Below, in pieces: positions 44,185 to 53,746 of a stretch of 64,000 nt of DNA. A program made the translations under genes and the position numbers. Source of the DNA: Hirsutella rhossiliensis (lineage: Eukaryota > Ascomycota > Sordariomycetes > Hypocreales > Ophiocordycipitaceae); contig NW_025408669.1 of assembly GCF_020360975.1 (NCBI RefSeq), forward strand, positions 1,550,001 to 1,614,000, given 5' to 3'. The notes beneath the pieces are model-generated. The model saw nothing but the letters and a program-made list of their open reading frames with translations. It was not told the origin of the DNA and did not search any database. Positions within the stretch are counted from its first letter, which is position 1, and every line of letters starts with the position of its first letter.

Positions 44185-47100
44185 ATTCGTCGATGCCGAG
44201 TCTCTGAGCTCGAACTTGACAATGTACAAGTCAAAGGAAGGTATTTGGCGCAGAGCCTTTTGGCTGTGCCCGATGTAATGGGTCAGATGGAATCATCCAT
44301 AGGTTCAGGTAGATGCGGGCAGCGAAAGGTGAAGTTGTCGATCCTCAAAACAAGATGAAGGCTAAAGTCAGGACGAAGGCACAGCTTCGAGATCGAGACG
44401 ACAGGTCAAAGGAAGAACATGGACATGGTGGGATTTGCCGAATCCCCCCCCGGGTTGCATAGGCGTGGATGGTAGGGGCGCTTACATTCTCATCAGCCAG
44501 GCGAAACAAGGTGCCGAACCCGATTTGTGGATTCTATTGGAAACAATATGGGCAGGGTTATCCCGGGGGAAAGCTGTACAAACACGGTAAGGTCAGCAAC
44601 CCTTGGGTGCGGCTTGAGGCTAAGATAGACGCGATGTTTAGCTTTGGTCCAGGGCCTTTGGAGACAGCCAGGACGAGGCATATACGGCCTGGGCTCCCGG
44701 CTTTCTGCCCAACTGGCCCGGCTCTTGACACCAAGCCTCGGGGACAAAACCCAGCTAGCCATGGGTTTCTCCAAGCGTGTCCAACGCCCACCCAGCAGAC
44801 AGGGCACTTGTGGGATTTGGGAGCGAGGGTGCAAAGACACGAGACGACAATGGACCTGGAAACAAGGCAGTTGAGTGGATGATGGTTCAAGGGTGAGTCA
44901 TAAACTCAAACTGGGTGTAGACCGCGAAACATCATCTATTTGCAGTGGCCACCGCCAGTTGGCCCCTTTCCTTGCTTCTTGCCTGCCCGCGCATCGGGGA
45001 GAGCGCGAACTTGCCTGAAGCGGCTATGGGGGGGCGGCATTGAGTCTCCGTCGGCCACGAGGAACGCCCAAATCCGTAACAGGCGAAGCTGGAAGCCGCA
45101 ACTCTGGCCGGGCTGAGGCACAGATGCAACAATTCCGAGTTTCGAAAAGCAAGGAGGAGGTTGACAAGTCGCGGCGCTAGACCAGAATCGGACAAAGCGC
45201 CGGGGGTGCTTGGAGTTGACGCCTATGGTCAGCCGTGAAACAGTTTCGATGGTTTCGGAGACGGAACGTCGAGTTGCCGAAAGCCTGCTACCGCTTCTCG
45301 CAACCTCATAACCACCCGATTTAGGGTTCACGACGGAAGAGCCGCCGCGCTGCGAGTCAGATTCACGAACCATTATCGTGGCGAGAAAAGATGACGTTGC
45401 TAGGGCGTCGGCCATGTCCGCGAAGGACTTCTTGTGTGCGCAGAGCCGGGCTGCTTCATCCGTCGAGTTTACGACGCTTCTTTGGCTTCATGTGGGATGC
45501 GGCATGATGCGGGGCTGCAAGCTGGGCATTGTTGATCTGCCCTGCATGCGAGCTCCGACTGCTGTTTAGACTGGTGCCACTTCGTCTCCTCGCATCGCCT
45601 CACTTTACCAGGCACGTCCAGGGCAGGGCCTGCTCGCCCGGCAATTGCTTGCTGCTCCCGATATGTCTTGGGCGTCGTTGCGGTCGAAGAAATGCCAAAG
45701 GCAGAAACCTCTTTCACCATGCACTCACAAGTCACGGCGGCTGTCCCTGATCATGATGTCCTGAGAGGCTTAGATATCTGAGAACTAGCCGAGAAGTGAG
45801 CCATGGGGGTGTCCACGGCCGCGAGCGCACTCGGCCGGCCGCCCGCGCAAGGCTGGAGGCCTGCGAGCATGATATAGGCTGGCCACGGAGTCGCAGGGAA
45901 GAAGGATGCGGGGGAGGGAGGAATGGACGGCATGATTGCGGCGCTGGCCGTCAATGCCAGCTAGTTTCGGTCCGCACAGCCGCCCAGCTAACTGGGTCTT
46001 GTCGGAGCAGCAGGCAGACTCGGGCGAGATGATGTCTGGGAAGTGTGGTTGCGCCACCAAGCAAGAGGCGCCACGCACGAGAGGGGTCGTTCTGGATCGT
46101 CATGGTGACGAGCTATCGGCTCGTGGAAGGGCAACAGCCACATCATTCAGGCCAGATGTCGCACTGGCAGCAGTCAAATGCGTCGAGGGGCGAGTAACGT
46201 CATGCCCGAGGGGAAGTGGAATGGGTTGCACGGAGGCCACTGCGCCCTCCCGTCCTTTTTTCCGTCCGGATAGGGCTTTATGCGTGCGCGGGGCTTGCAC
46301 CGTGTATATCAACAGCCAATACTGTGTGAGTGTGTTTTATACCAAGGCGGGGCGGGAGACGATGGCCAGCCACGACCAGCAAGAGCACTGTGCACAAGCA
46401 GTGACAACGTTGGAGGCGAAAAGTCAAAAACCCGGAGACAATGATCCGCCGTCCAATCTCGATGCCGGACCGGGTAGCCAATAGGCGAGCTTCGTTGCAC
46501 CGCCGCACGTCCAACCACAAGTGGCAGGGGCGTCTTGCTCTGCTCTCTCTGCGAGCGCACAGTAAGCCGCAGCTGTCACCGGCTCTACGTATGCCAAGCA
46601 TCCGAGTACCTGAGCAGGCACGTTGATGCTGGCGAAAGCTCGGTACACCGGTCATTAGTCCAGGTACCGAGCAGGTAACCATCTGCCAACGGCAGAATCA
46701 ATCAATGGTTGCATATGGATGACGGCTACGAATTCCACGCAGCATCTGTGCCCTCGTCCCTCCGGTCCAGGGCCGCGACCAGCCGACAAATCATGACGTC
46801 ATGGCTTCTATCGATAGGTAATTCCTGGTCAAGTCTCTACGATGCGCTCACCTGCGTTGCAGGTACTTACCTACCTAGACCGTGCCAAGGAAGTACCTAG
46901 ATACTCATGGCCCGGAGCTCTCTCCGCCATGCACAAGGAAGCTTCCATCGCATCCTTCCTCCCGTCTTGCCTATGACGCCATGCTCCATCCTCGACGTGA
47001 CCTTCACATGCTGTCCAAATCGCCCCGCGTCGTAATCCCGCTACCTTGTTTTCGTCCGTCATGGGCAAGCACGTAGCTGTGATGCAGAGAGAAGGTGTGC

Positions 47101-47261
47101 CTGCACCGTAGACCTCTATAAGAACCTCCAAGCCCGCCTCGCTTTCACTCTTCCTCTCCATCACTCCTCACACACTCAAACCATTCCGCACAAGCCCAAT
47201 TCTTGATCTCTCAAACACTTCCATTTCAAGTCCACACCAGACCTCAAACCTCTTCTTCACA
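44185..47261. promoter_or_regulatory. Long divergent intergenic region (7TM gene / grg-1)
   Basis: 3.1 kb without a supported gene. Open frames near 44469-44882 (+) and 44936-45415 (-) show no family I know. The right part, 46595-46910, carries clustered TACCT/AGGTA palindromes, and the last 150 bp has a TATA box and pyrimidine-rich leader for grg-1. The length suits the large regulated promoters usual for grg-1/ccg-1 genes; this is inference. Confidence 0.45.
47117..47122 (+). promoter_or_regulatory. TATA box of grg-1
   Basis: TATAAG lies 145 bp before the grg-1 ATG and is followed after about 30 bp by a CT-rich probable initiation region (CTTTCACTCTTCC). Position and context fit a strong, inducible fungal promoter. 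Confidence 0.55.
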
Positions 47262-47530
47262 ATGGAGTCCCTCAAGCAAGGTGCCAACTACGTCTCCGAG
47301 ACTGTCCAGCAAGCCACCAGCGGCACCTCCAAGGAAGCCAACAAGGAGGTTGCTAAGGATTCCAACGCCTCCATGGGCACTCGGTTCGTTTCTTCTCGCC
47401 TACCGTCCCTTGATGGCAGGTACTAACTTTGAACTTGGACAGTGCCTCCGCCGCCAAGGACGCTCTTGGTGACAAGGCCCAAGAGACTAAGCACGACGGC
47501 AAGGCCGAGGCCCACAAGCAGCAGATCTAG
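47262..47530 (+). CDS. grg-1: Glucose-repressible small protein Grg-1/Ccg-1
   Basis: Exons 47262-47383 and 47443-47530 give 69 residues. The intron has a perfect TACTAAC branch site, GTTCGT donor and GGACAG acceptor. The sequence MESLKQGANYVSETVQQATS, with SKEANKEVAKDSNASMGTR and KHDGKAEAHKQQI, matches the Neurospora Grg-1/Ccg-1 family. Those proteins are small, hydrophilic and probably intrinsically disordered, and their mRNAs rise strongly on glucose starvation, stress and clock output. The molecular function is unknown. The 3' neighbour is convergent. Confidence 0.95.
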
Positions 47531-47810
47531 ACTGGCAATGCCATCGATTCGCATCCGGATGACAAGCTTTGAGTGCTGGGTTGCAGTGGGATCGGATACT
47601 TGTACCTGGCGCAGAGGATGATTGAGAGACATGGTTTTCCACGTTAGAAAACATGACTTAGATACCCCTAAGTAGTTCCTGAATTCACTCTTGAAACGGG
47701 ATTCTGCACATCACGGTGATCATTGAGCAAGCCATTGTCGATGAATTTAGCTCTCGTACATGCTGCACAGCGCCCAACATTCCCATCACCTGCTCTCCGA
47801 GTGGTACGTT

Positions 47811-48673
47811 CTAGAGGTCTTTCTTGGCGGCTCGTACCGCAAAGGCGCTTGATACGTCGTTGAACGAGTACCAAATGGCGTAGAGGGGGATAAATACCCA
47901 AAGCATGTTGAAGAAGACGAGATACACCCACATGTACATGAAGTTGCTGCCGTCGAGGTTGATGTTGCCGGTGAGCCATTCGGGGCAAAACGTCATAAAG
48001 CCTGCAGTGGAATAAGATGATGTCAGAAATCAACAAAGACAGGGGAGCCGCGGGCACATACCGCCGTATAGCTCGCACGTGGCCAGCACAATCATCCAGA
48101 TGCTCGCCTTGGGATCCTTGCGGGCAATGAGGTAGCAGATGTAGCAGGCCAGCGGGCCATCGAAGAAGACGGTGAGGAGCTCGAGGCTGATGACGCCCTG
48201 CGCAGCACATTATCAGCCTCCCCACGCGAGCAGAAAGAGACGCGGGGCGAAGAAGGAGAGCGTACCAGGTCGGCGCCGGCCCATCTCCTGTCGGCGCGGG
48301 CGTAGACCATCCACAGCTGGGCAAAGGGGTTGTCGGGGGCGGCCTGGGGCCCGTAGGCGCGGCGGCCCTCGTGGCCGAGGAAGTTGTAGGGCGTGGGGAA
48401 CAGGCTGGCGGCGTCGGAGCCGGGGCGGGGCTCGAGGTAGGAGAAGAAGCAGTGGTAGAGGAAGCTGCCCTCGAGGACAAAGTGGCACAGCGCGTCGGCC
48501 AGGTGCCAGATGAAGAGGAAGCGCAGGGCGGGCGGCGTGGAGCGCGGCGCGAGGGCCCGGCGCGAGACGGCGTAGGCGGCGGCGACGATGGCCACGGTGG
48601 ACAGCAGCGAGGCAATCGTCGTCGTGTCGAACAGGTCCGGCGGGAGGGGGCGGGTTTCCGTCTCGAACGCCAT
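47811..48673 (-). CDS. EXPERA-domain (emopamil-binding protein-like) membrane protein
   Basis: Minus-strand exons 48673-48266, 48197-48062 and 48001-47811 give 244 residues. Hydrophobic segments: TIASLLSTVAIVAAAYAVS, ALRFLFIWHLADALCHFVLE, SLELLTVFFDGPLACYICYL and MYMWVYLVFFNMLWVFIPLY. The conserved FIWHLADALCHFVLEGSFLY with its His and Glu, the late WYSFND, and a C-terminal AAKKDL fit the EBP/EXPERA family of ER sterol delta8-delta7 isomerase-like proteins. Fungi make ergosterol with the unrelated Erg2, so the role here may differ. The final KKDL resembles an ER retrieval signal (inference). Confidence 0.87.
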
Positions 48674-48956
48674 GGCGGGCGGCGCGGCTGGCGCTGGGGA
48701 TTAAGGTGGGGAGGGGATTGTGGGAGGTCGGCTGTCCGTGGCCCTCCAAGTGAACGCTCGAGGCCTGCTGTACCTGACTGTGGAGAGGATTGGGGCGCAA
48801 GAGGTGGAGGCACCGCACTCAACAGCAGATAATTACTACTACCACGAGAGAGCTGAACGCAAGAGAAAGGGGAGACGGCAAAAAGTTTGCCAGTTGGAGC
48901 AATTGGTAAAAGAAGATGCCAAGCTGGAGTGGTTTCAACTTGGCGCGGTCTCAGAC
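48674..48956. promoter_or_regulatory. Promoter region of the EXPERA gene
   Basis: 283 bp between the EXPERA start codon and the tRNA 3' end. No distinct element was identified. Confidence 0.3.
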
Positions 48957-49037
48957 CGACAGTGGCAGGATTCGAACCTACGAGGCCGAAGCCATATGAT
49001 TTCTAGTCATACCCTTTAACCACTCAGGCACACTGCC
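48957..49037 (-). tRNA. tRNA-Ser(AGA)
   Basis: On the minus strand the 81-nt sequence begins GGCAGTGTGCCTGAGTGG and ends GCCACTGTCG. The acceptor stem GGCAGTG pairs with CACTGTC (one G-U). The A-box GTGCCTGAGTGG and B-box GGTTCGAATCC are intact. The anticodon arm TGACTAGAAATCA puts AGA at positions 34-36, and the long variable arm TGGCTTCGGCCTC is typical of class II tRNA-Ser. No intron is present. The discriminator base is G, as serine tRNAs require. It should decode UCU and, as inosine-34, UCC and UCA. Confidence 0.95.
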
Positions 49038-49672
49038 TTATTGTTGAAGGACCACTTGGATATTTGATTATATATATGCAGCAGCATCAAGTGCCCTCAA
49101 CTCATAATCCTGGCATAACCCGTTTTGTTGAAGTTTTGACGATTATGTTGGCAGTCATGCACGCAAGGCTAGCTCGAGAGTTCAACTGGCACACTGCCTT
49201 GTGCGAAGACGGCGGAGAGCATTTGCGGCCACGTCGGCTGTGTCTAACACCAGCCTCCAACAAACCCACGGAGCAGCCAGGGACTCGGCACACGGCATTA
49301 TTGCCGAGGCCGGTCAGGGCATTGGCTCATCTATACGGACTTGTTTCTGGAACCGACAACACAGCTCGAGACTCTGCCTCGTCGTCGAAGCCGTGCGCTT
49401 AGGTCTTGATAGCTATAGCGAGCTGCGGCGTCTACAAGCTCGACAGTAGTTCCTCGTATGACTCGGACATGCTTTGACACCCCGTCTAACCCAACCTCCC
49501 ACCACGGCGCAGCCTTGAGAAATGCGCGCAACAGACAGCCGCCCAACATACGCGGCAGTAGCCCACGCCTTCCTTGTATACACCAACCCAAGATATCCCA
49601 AGATCCACGGCTCTCTAGAACAACGCCGCCCCGAGCTGCACCCATCCCCTGGGGGAGGCACTTAACACCCCG
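49038..49672. other. Intergenic region between tRNA-Ser and NAD kinase
   Basis: 635 bp that includes the upstream flank of the tRNA (minus strand) and the 3' UTR of the NAD kinase gene. No gene is supported. Confidence 0.4.
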
Positions 49673-51492
49673 TCAGTCCGCCCATTCCTTGTACCCCTTC
49701 TGCTTCTGCCTCGTGTTCCAGCCCAGCTTGCCGCTGATGCTGTTGATCCAGTCCTCGCTGCGCCTGCCCTCGGCCTGCACCGACGCAAACGGGTACCGGC
49801 TGGCGCTGATGGTGACGTAGTCGCCGGGCCGCAGCTCGACGCGCTCGCGCCCGTCAAAGCTCGCCCAGGATGACGTGCGCGCGTCGTACGGCACGCCGAC
49901 CCGCAGCACAATCGTGTCGGGCAGGATGATGGGCCGAAAGGACAGCGTGTGCGCGCAGATGGACGTCAGCAGCATCACGGGGTTCTCCGGGTGGCATAGC
50001 GACCCGCCCGCCGCCAGGTTGTAGGCCGTCGAGCCCGTCGGCGTCGACACGCAGATGCCGTCGGCCAGCACCGACGTGAAGTGCTCGTCGTCGCCAAACA
50101 CTTCCGTGTACGACATGGCTGCGTCGGTCAGCCGGCTGCAGCAGGGGAGGTGGGCCGGGCCTTGTAGGCTCGGTGGTAAGGGCACTCACTCGGATTCGGC
50201 CCGCGATCCACCACCACCTCGTTGAGAATCTCGTACGCCCCGTCCGGCCGGTGGGTGTGCGCGTCCTCTCGCTCCTCGCCAATCAGCTCCTCCACCAGGT
50301 CCCTCTTGCCGTGCGCCTCGTCCTCGTCCTCCTCGGACCCCTTGCCGTCGTCGGAGCCTTTGCGCCGGATGCTCCTCATGACGGTGCTCTCGAAGCGCAG
50401 CCGCAGGCTGACCGTGACGCCCCTGTCAAAGGCCGCGTTGAGCGTCGGCACAAAGTCGTCAAAGTCAAACTTGGTCAGGAAGCCGAGGCTGCCGAGGGCA
50501 AAGCTCAGGACGGGGGGCACAATGCGCTGGAAGAGCCAGCTGGCGTAGAGGACGGTGCCGTCGCCCCCGAGCGTGATGACAAAGTCGAACGTGTGCGGCC
50601 GCGACCGGCACATGTCCTCGTCCCAGTACCGCAGCCGGCGCTCGAGGGCGTGGCGGGTCGTCTCGACGTCGGCCCCCTCGGCGGCGTGGCTCTCGGCCAG
50701 GTCGTCCAGCAGCCGGCCCACGTCAAACTTCTTGTTGGTGCGCAGCTTGTCCTGCACGTAGACGACAAACGGGACCGGGCGGCCCTTGTCGAGGAGCCAG
50801 CGCGTCAGCTCCCTCGTCACGACGATCAGGTCTTGGTCGTAGACCTTTGTGAGGATGAAGATGGTCTTGACGCGGATGCGGATGCGCATGCTGCTCAGCC
50901 GCCTGCTCAGCTCGCGCACGCCCCAGGCCATGTCGCTCAGCTGCTTCTTGGTCAACATGCGGCTGTGGACCACGTCGTACTGCTGGGCGAGGTCCGAGTC
51001 CGACATGTTGCCCGTCATCTCGCGCGTCCACGCCTGCTGGTCTGCCTGTCCGACACGCGCCGCGTCCAGGCTGGCCGGATCGAGCAAGGCGCGACACCGG
51101 TGCGGCTGGCTCTCCTGGCCGTTGGACTCGACCAGGGGGTCGGCGGCGCGGCGGTCGCCTGTGTTTTCGACGCCGTGATCGCGGGTCGGGCTTGGGTTGG
51201 ACGAGTGGGCGCGGGATGCAGGGCCGCTTCCATTGCCAGCGGCGCCCTTGGCCCGGGACTCGAGGAACTGGTGGACGATGCACTGGTCGCGGCGGGAGGA
51301 GCGCTGGATGCGCAACGTGGCGGCCTCTGACGAGACAAGCGAGCTCTTGCGGCGGTGGGAATTGCCCGGCTCAAACGTCACCTCGACGGGCTTGCCGTCC
51401 TCGTCGCCATCTTCCGAGCCGCCGTCTCCGTCGACGAACGTAACATGATTGGTCCGCTCCTGTGCCGGCGCCTCGCGCTCACCGTGGCCCAT
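49673..51492 (-). CDS. NAD(+) kinase
   Basis: Minus-strand exons 51492-50190 and 50118-49673 give 582 residues. The start is the first ATG (MGHGEREAPAQERTNHV); the frame is open further upstream but only with non-ATG codons. The splice (phase 1, GTGAGT...GACGCAG) creates GPNPTMSYTEVFGDDEHFTS, the expected sequence. NAD kinase motifs are GGDGT at 309-313 and PTGSTAYN at 461-468, with the expected FGDDEHFTSVLADGICVS before the latter. The long N-terminus (~190 residues) is low-complexity. The enzyme phosphorylates NAD to NADP using ATP, probably in the cytosol (Utr1/Yef1-like); no clear mitochondrial presequence is visible. The 3' end lies 635 bp from the tRNA. Confidence 0.93.
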
Positions 51493-52304
51493 TGCGACTC
51501 GTTGGTAGGCTCGAGTGAGCGGAGGAAAGCTCCCGCGCGCAGGTGCACCGAGAGAGAGCCTGATGCTTGCGACGGGGAGAGCGCGCGGGTCGGGGTCTCG
51601 GAGCCGAAGGCTTGCGGGTCCAGGCAGGGTCGAGACTCGTCCTCTGTGCTCGGTGTGCGGCAGGGTGTCACGACTGGGCCGGAGAGTTGGCGACTTGCGA
51701 GAGTTGAACAATCCGTGTGTGACGGCAGAGGCGGATGCATGGTGGACGATGGAGCCCGGAGGGCGCGGGGGCTACCGCCGGCGCCTGCAGTTGGCTTTCC
51801 AACTGCCCGATGTGGACTTGTTTGAGAGACGGAACAAACACACGTCTGCGTCACCGCATTTCAGGCCGTTTGTGATTCCCGGCCTGCTTCCTGTTGCATA
51901 CCTCGATTCTCCTGCCATCTTTCATCGAGACATTGTGAATCCAGGCAAGTATAGGGTAGGGACGAGGGATGGTGGCGTCTACGCCGAGGTTGCACCCGAG
52001 CAGATTGCAATTGGCATGGCTCTGCATTGCCACCTCATCTGCGAAGCCATCTTGGCTTCAACCAATTCCCACCCGTGGAACATGCCCATTATCGCGAATA
52101 TGCCTCTTGTGGTTGTCGTGAACAGAGTCATCCCCCGTCATCACAGCACCAGAGTTTCCTACCCCGCACCCTATCGATAAGCAGCGGCAGCGCCCGGAGC
52201 CCCGGAGCCCCGGCCCACTCTCGAGGCTGGCGCGGGCCCCGCTGCTGCGGCCGGAGCCGGTCCGCCGATTGTTGCAGCTCCAACCACAGACCCGTCCGCC
52301 CACC
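51493..52304. promoter_or_regulatory. Divergent promoter region of NAD kinase and PfkB kinase
   Basis: 812 bp between opposite start codons. CCAAT is seen at about 52060 (CAACCAATTCC). No gene is supported. Confidence 0.4.
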
Positions 52305-53746
52305 ATGCAGCACCTCGTCCTCGTCGGAGCCTGCTATCTCGACACCATCCTCAGGCAAGACCCAAACAGCCCCCGCCCGTCCGACCATCCGTAACCTTTG
52401 CCCAGCGTCCCCCATTACCCCGAGCAAGACTCCAAGCTGCGGGCAACGAGCCTCGCCATCCGCCGCGGCGGCAACTGTCCCAACACGCTCGAGGTCCTCG
52501 AGCAGCTCCTCGACGCCCACCACCACCGGGACAATGTCCAAGCTCATCTCGTCTCCCCCCTGCCGGAGAGGTCCTCGCCCGCCACCCGCCGCATCGTCGC
52601 CTCCTTCGGCCCCCGGTCCCGGGCCGACTTGGACCACTGCCTCTACCGCGATGCCTGCTCCGAGCCTGCCAGCAGCTACATCATCCGCAGCGAGGCCACC
52701 GGCAGCCGCACCATCGTCAACTACAACCTCCTGCCGGAGATGACGGCCCGCGAGTTCGAGGGCGTCGTGCGCGCCTTTGTCTCGCACCCGGACTCGTGGT
52801 GGCATTTTGAGGTCAGTCCGTCGTCGCTCTGGACACGCCGAGCCAAACACGTCCGCTTACCCGCCTCCCTCTTCTCTCCGTCGCCAGGGCCGCATCCCAG
52901 ACACAACCCTGGCCTGCATCCGCCTGCTGCGCAGCCACCTGCCCGCAGCCCGCATCAGCGTCGAGCTGGAGAAGCCAGGCCGCCAGGGCCTCCCCGAGCT
53001 AGCGGCCGAAGCAGACGTTGTCTTTTACTCGAGGTCCTGGGCCGAGGTAAGACACCCTCAAGGGGGTGGACCTGGAACTCTGCACCTTACTTTTACCGTC
53101 CCAGAGCACACATTGTGCGGACATGCACGTATCTACACATAAGAGACGAGTGTGTCAACGCGCTGATGAAAAGGCGTTGCCAGAGCCGCGGCCACCAGTC
53201 TGCCGAAGCGTGTCTCACCGGCGAGCAGCGACGACAAAGGTAGGGCGACGAGCCCAACCCTCACCCCCCCTCCTGTCTCCCCATCGACGTATCACGCATG
53301 GCTGACCGGGGGGCGATTGCCCAGGTCCCTGGGCCTATGTACCTGGGGCGCAGAAGGCGCGGCGGCCATGTCTCAGCCCCCGTCGAGCACCAACCAGGAG
53401 GAATTTCAATCGTCGAGTACGTCGTCTAGCTTCCCCCATCTGCGCATTCCGACGGCGGGCCTCTTACGCCTGCGTCTTTCTCCTTTCTGTGCCCTCCACC
53501 CCTCGCAACGTCTCCCCCCGTGCTTATGCACCCGCCGCCTTCCTTCTCCCTGCTGACCTCTTCTCAAGCACCGTCGGCGCAGGTGACACCTTCATCGCCG
53601 GAATGCTGTACGGCCTCGTCTGCCGCGAAAAGACGTGGCACCTCAGCCAGAGCGTCAGGTTCGCCGTCGACCTGGCCACCCTCAAGGTGCAGCGAGAGGG
53701 CTTCCAGGGCCTCGGCGCCGACATGGTGGCGCCGGCGACTGGTTGA
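52305..53746 (+). CDS. PfkB-family carbohydrate kinase (ketohexokinase-like), possible frameshift
   Basis: Six exons: 52305-52354, 52406-52811, 52888-53046, 53184-53239, 53325-53416, 53569-53746. The product would be about 313 residues if the frame were continuous. Exon 1 ends with a GC donor (AG|GCAAGA) and splices to give TILSVPHYPEQDSKL. Family features: RRGGNCPNTLEVL, WHFEGRIPDTTL, SRSWAESRGHQSAE, LCTWGAEGAA, and the C-terminal VDTVGAGDTFIAGMLYGL, with the catalytic Asp in GAGDTF. Exon 5 is one base short: the frame of LCTWGAEGAA cannot reach HVSAPVEHQPGGISIVD unless a base is missing around 53356-53366. A weaker donor at 53421 would keep an open frame but loses that segment. The product probably phosphorylates a sugar in the cytosol; the substrate is unknown. 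Confidence 0.75.

Noticed and set aside
44469..44882. Plus-strand 137-codon frame with Gly/Trp/Tyr-rich start
   Set aside because: No family recognised, and an overlapping antisense frame is equally long; chance is likely.
44936..45415. Minus-strand 159-codon frame with an ATG
   Set aside because: It has no recognisable motif, no flanking exons and no supporting splice signals; not enough to call a gene.
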